Assembly: GCA_009767595.1 (NCBI GenBank)
Contig: VSDK01023828.1
Location: 654,583-718,582, forward strand
DNA length: 64,000 bases
Direction: 5' to 3'
Source: Symbiodinium kawagutii
Lineage: Eukaryota > Sar > Dinophyceae > Suessiales > Symbiodiniaceae
The notes under the pieces were generated by a model. That model was not told the DNA's origin. It ran no database searches and was given only the letters and a program-made list of their open reading frames with translations. Shown here piece by piece: positions 63,297 through 64,000 of the stretch. Each line of letters opens with the position of its first letter. Within the stretch, counting starts at the first letter, position 1. The position numbers and the translations under genes were made by a program.

Positions 63297-64000
63297 GCTG
63301 CTAATATCTGATAGTGATGATCATTCATTGTCTGTGATTGTAATAGATAATTCAGGATTAGATGCTTCTAACAGTGATGAAATCTGATGATGATCCATTG
63401 TTTGTGATTGTTCTTGTTTATCATGGATTATGAACCATAATTGACAATGGCTCTCAATGTTAGATCCAGACTAGAAAAACGTCCTGAGTTTCACAAAAAA
63501 ATGCAGCCAGGGATTTACCAACCAAATACAGGGGGTCATTAATTTGCACTGATACTTCGTTATCAGTTTCTATTGATGGTGTCGTTCTATCAATAATGAT
63601 TTTTTCCGCCCGTAGGTTATTGGCCATCAATAATGTGCAAAAGTTGTGGATCTATGATCATGATGATGATGATATTGTGCACCCAGAGGGTCGCAACCTT
63701 TTGTCCTCACCATGCATATTTCTGAGAATGATTGCTGTTTTGCAAAATATTCAATGATTGCAATGATTGCCGTATCAACTATTTGTTTGCCAGTAGTTAC
63801 TATCAATCGATCATGCTGTTGACATGGCAAGTTCTGACTTATGCTGTTGTTCATTGTTCATTGTCATCCTTATGCTACCCGTGTGCACCGACCAGGAATT
63901 CAAGATTACCGACTTATAGTTTCTCACTGATTCTGCAGCCAGTAAGCACATGACCAACCAATCATAGTTGATCCAATGATATAGTTGGGATGGTTTGAAA
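63297..64000 (+). other. Downstream region
   Basis: GTGATGATTGTTTG-type low complexity; no coding island recognised. It could be intron or the 3' flank; no clear polyadenylation signal is usable, since dinoflagellate-type genes often lack AATAAA. Confidence 0.3.

Overview
The window looks like nuclear DNA of a eukaryote, most probably a dinoflagellate or a similar alga with a very large genome. There are no bacterial-style genes. Coding signal comes only as GC-rich islands of 24-96 bp between long, AT-rich, repeat-choked spacers. The islands end in AG| acceptors and mostly GAG|GT, CAG|GT or occasional |GC donors. The lineage is inferred from GC donors, TTTAGGG-type telomere-like tracts, a tRNA-derived SINE, TTG/CAA microsatellites and a possible degenerate spliced-leader tail. 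No rRNA, organellar or prokaryotic marker is present to settle it.

Main result: read together on the + strand, the islands spell out one gene, an ABC transporter of the full-length ABCC (MRP-like) kind, entering from the left edge and covering about 1.0-63.3 kb. About 35 exons (mean about 62 bp, roughly 2.2 kb coding, about 3.5% of the span) can be proposed. Order along the window: end of the first membrane domain and linker (1.0-6.8 kb); a poorly resolved first nucleotide-binding domain, NBD1 (8.7-13.7 kb); second membrane domain (14.3-29.2 kb); linker and second nucleotide-binding domain, NBD2 (30.8-59.4 kb); C-terminal tail (61.4-63.3 kb). The NBD2 chain is the firm part. Fifteen consecutive islands join in compatible reading phase and give, in order, the ERxxxxDY linker, the EWPxxG strand, Walker A (VALVGSSG + AGKSTLL), the Q-loop (VPQ), the ABCC-type NLDP segment, a degenerate signature (ISPSR), Walker B (VAILDE), the D-loop region, the H-loop (TVTHR) and the terminal strand (RILVFEEGR). 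The membrane-domain and NBD1 exons are less certain, and NBD1's own Walker A lysine and signature were not found.

Everything else is intron content. A palindromic MITE-like family (A, about 100 bp, about 20 copies, 3-5 bp target duplications) is spread throughout. A second family (B) has TGGGTCAA ends. A 659-bp element with 9-bp target duplications sits in a 94-bp tandem array (39.6-40.8 kb). There is a 298-bp foldback with A/T tracts (52.1-52.4 kb), a tRNA-like SINE (49.05-49.2 kb), telomere-like repeats (19.4 kb), many microsatellites and minisatellites, and a 409-bp assembly gap (52577-52985). Except where listed, the spacers hold only degenerate ATGGTTGATGG / ACCATTATTAACC low-complexity DNA. 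All exon calls are manual readings; transcript data or a protein-profile search would be needed to fix boundaries.
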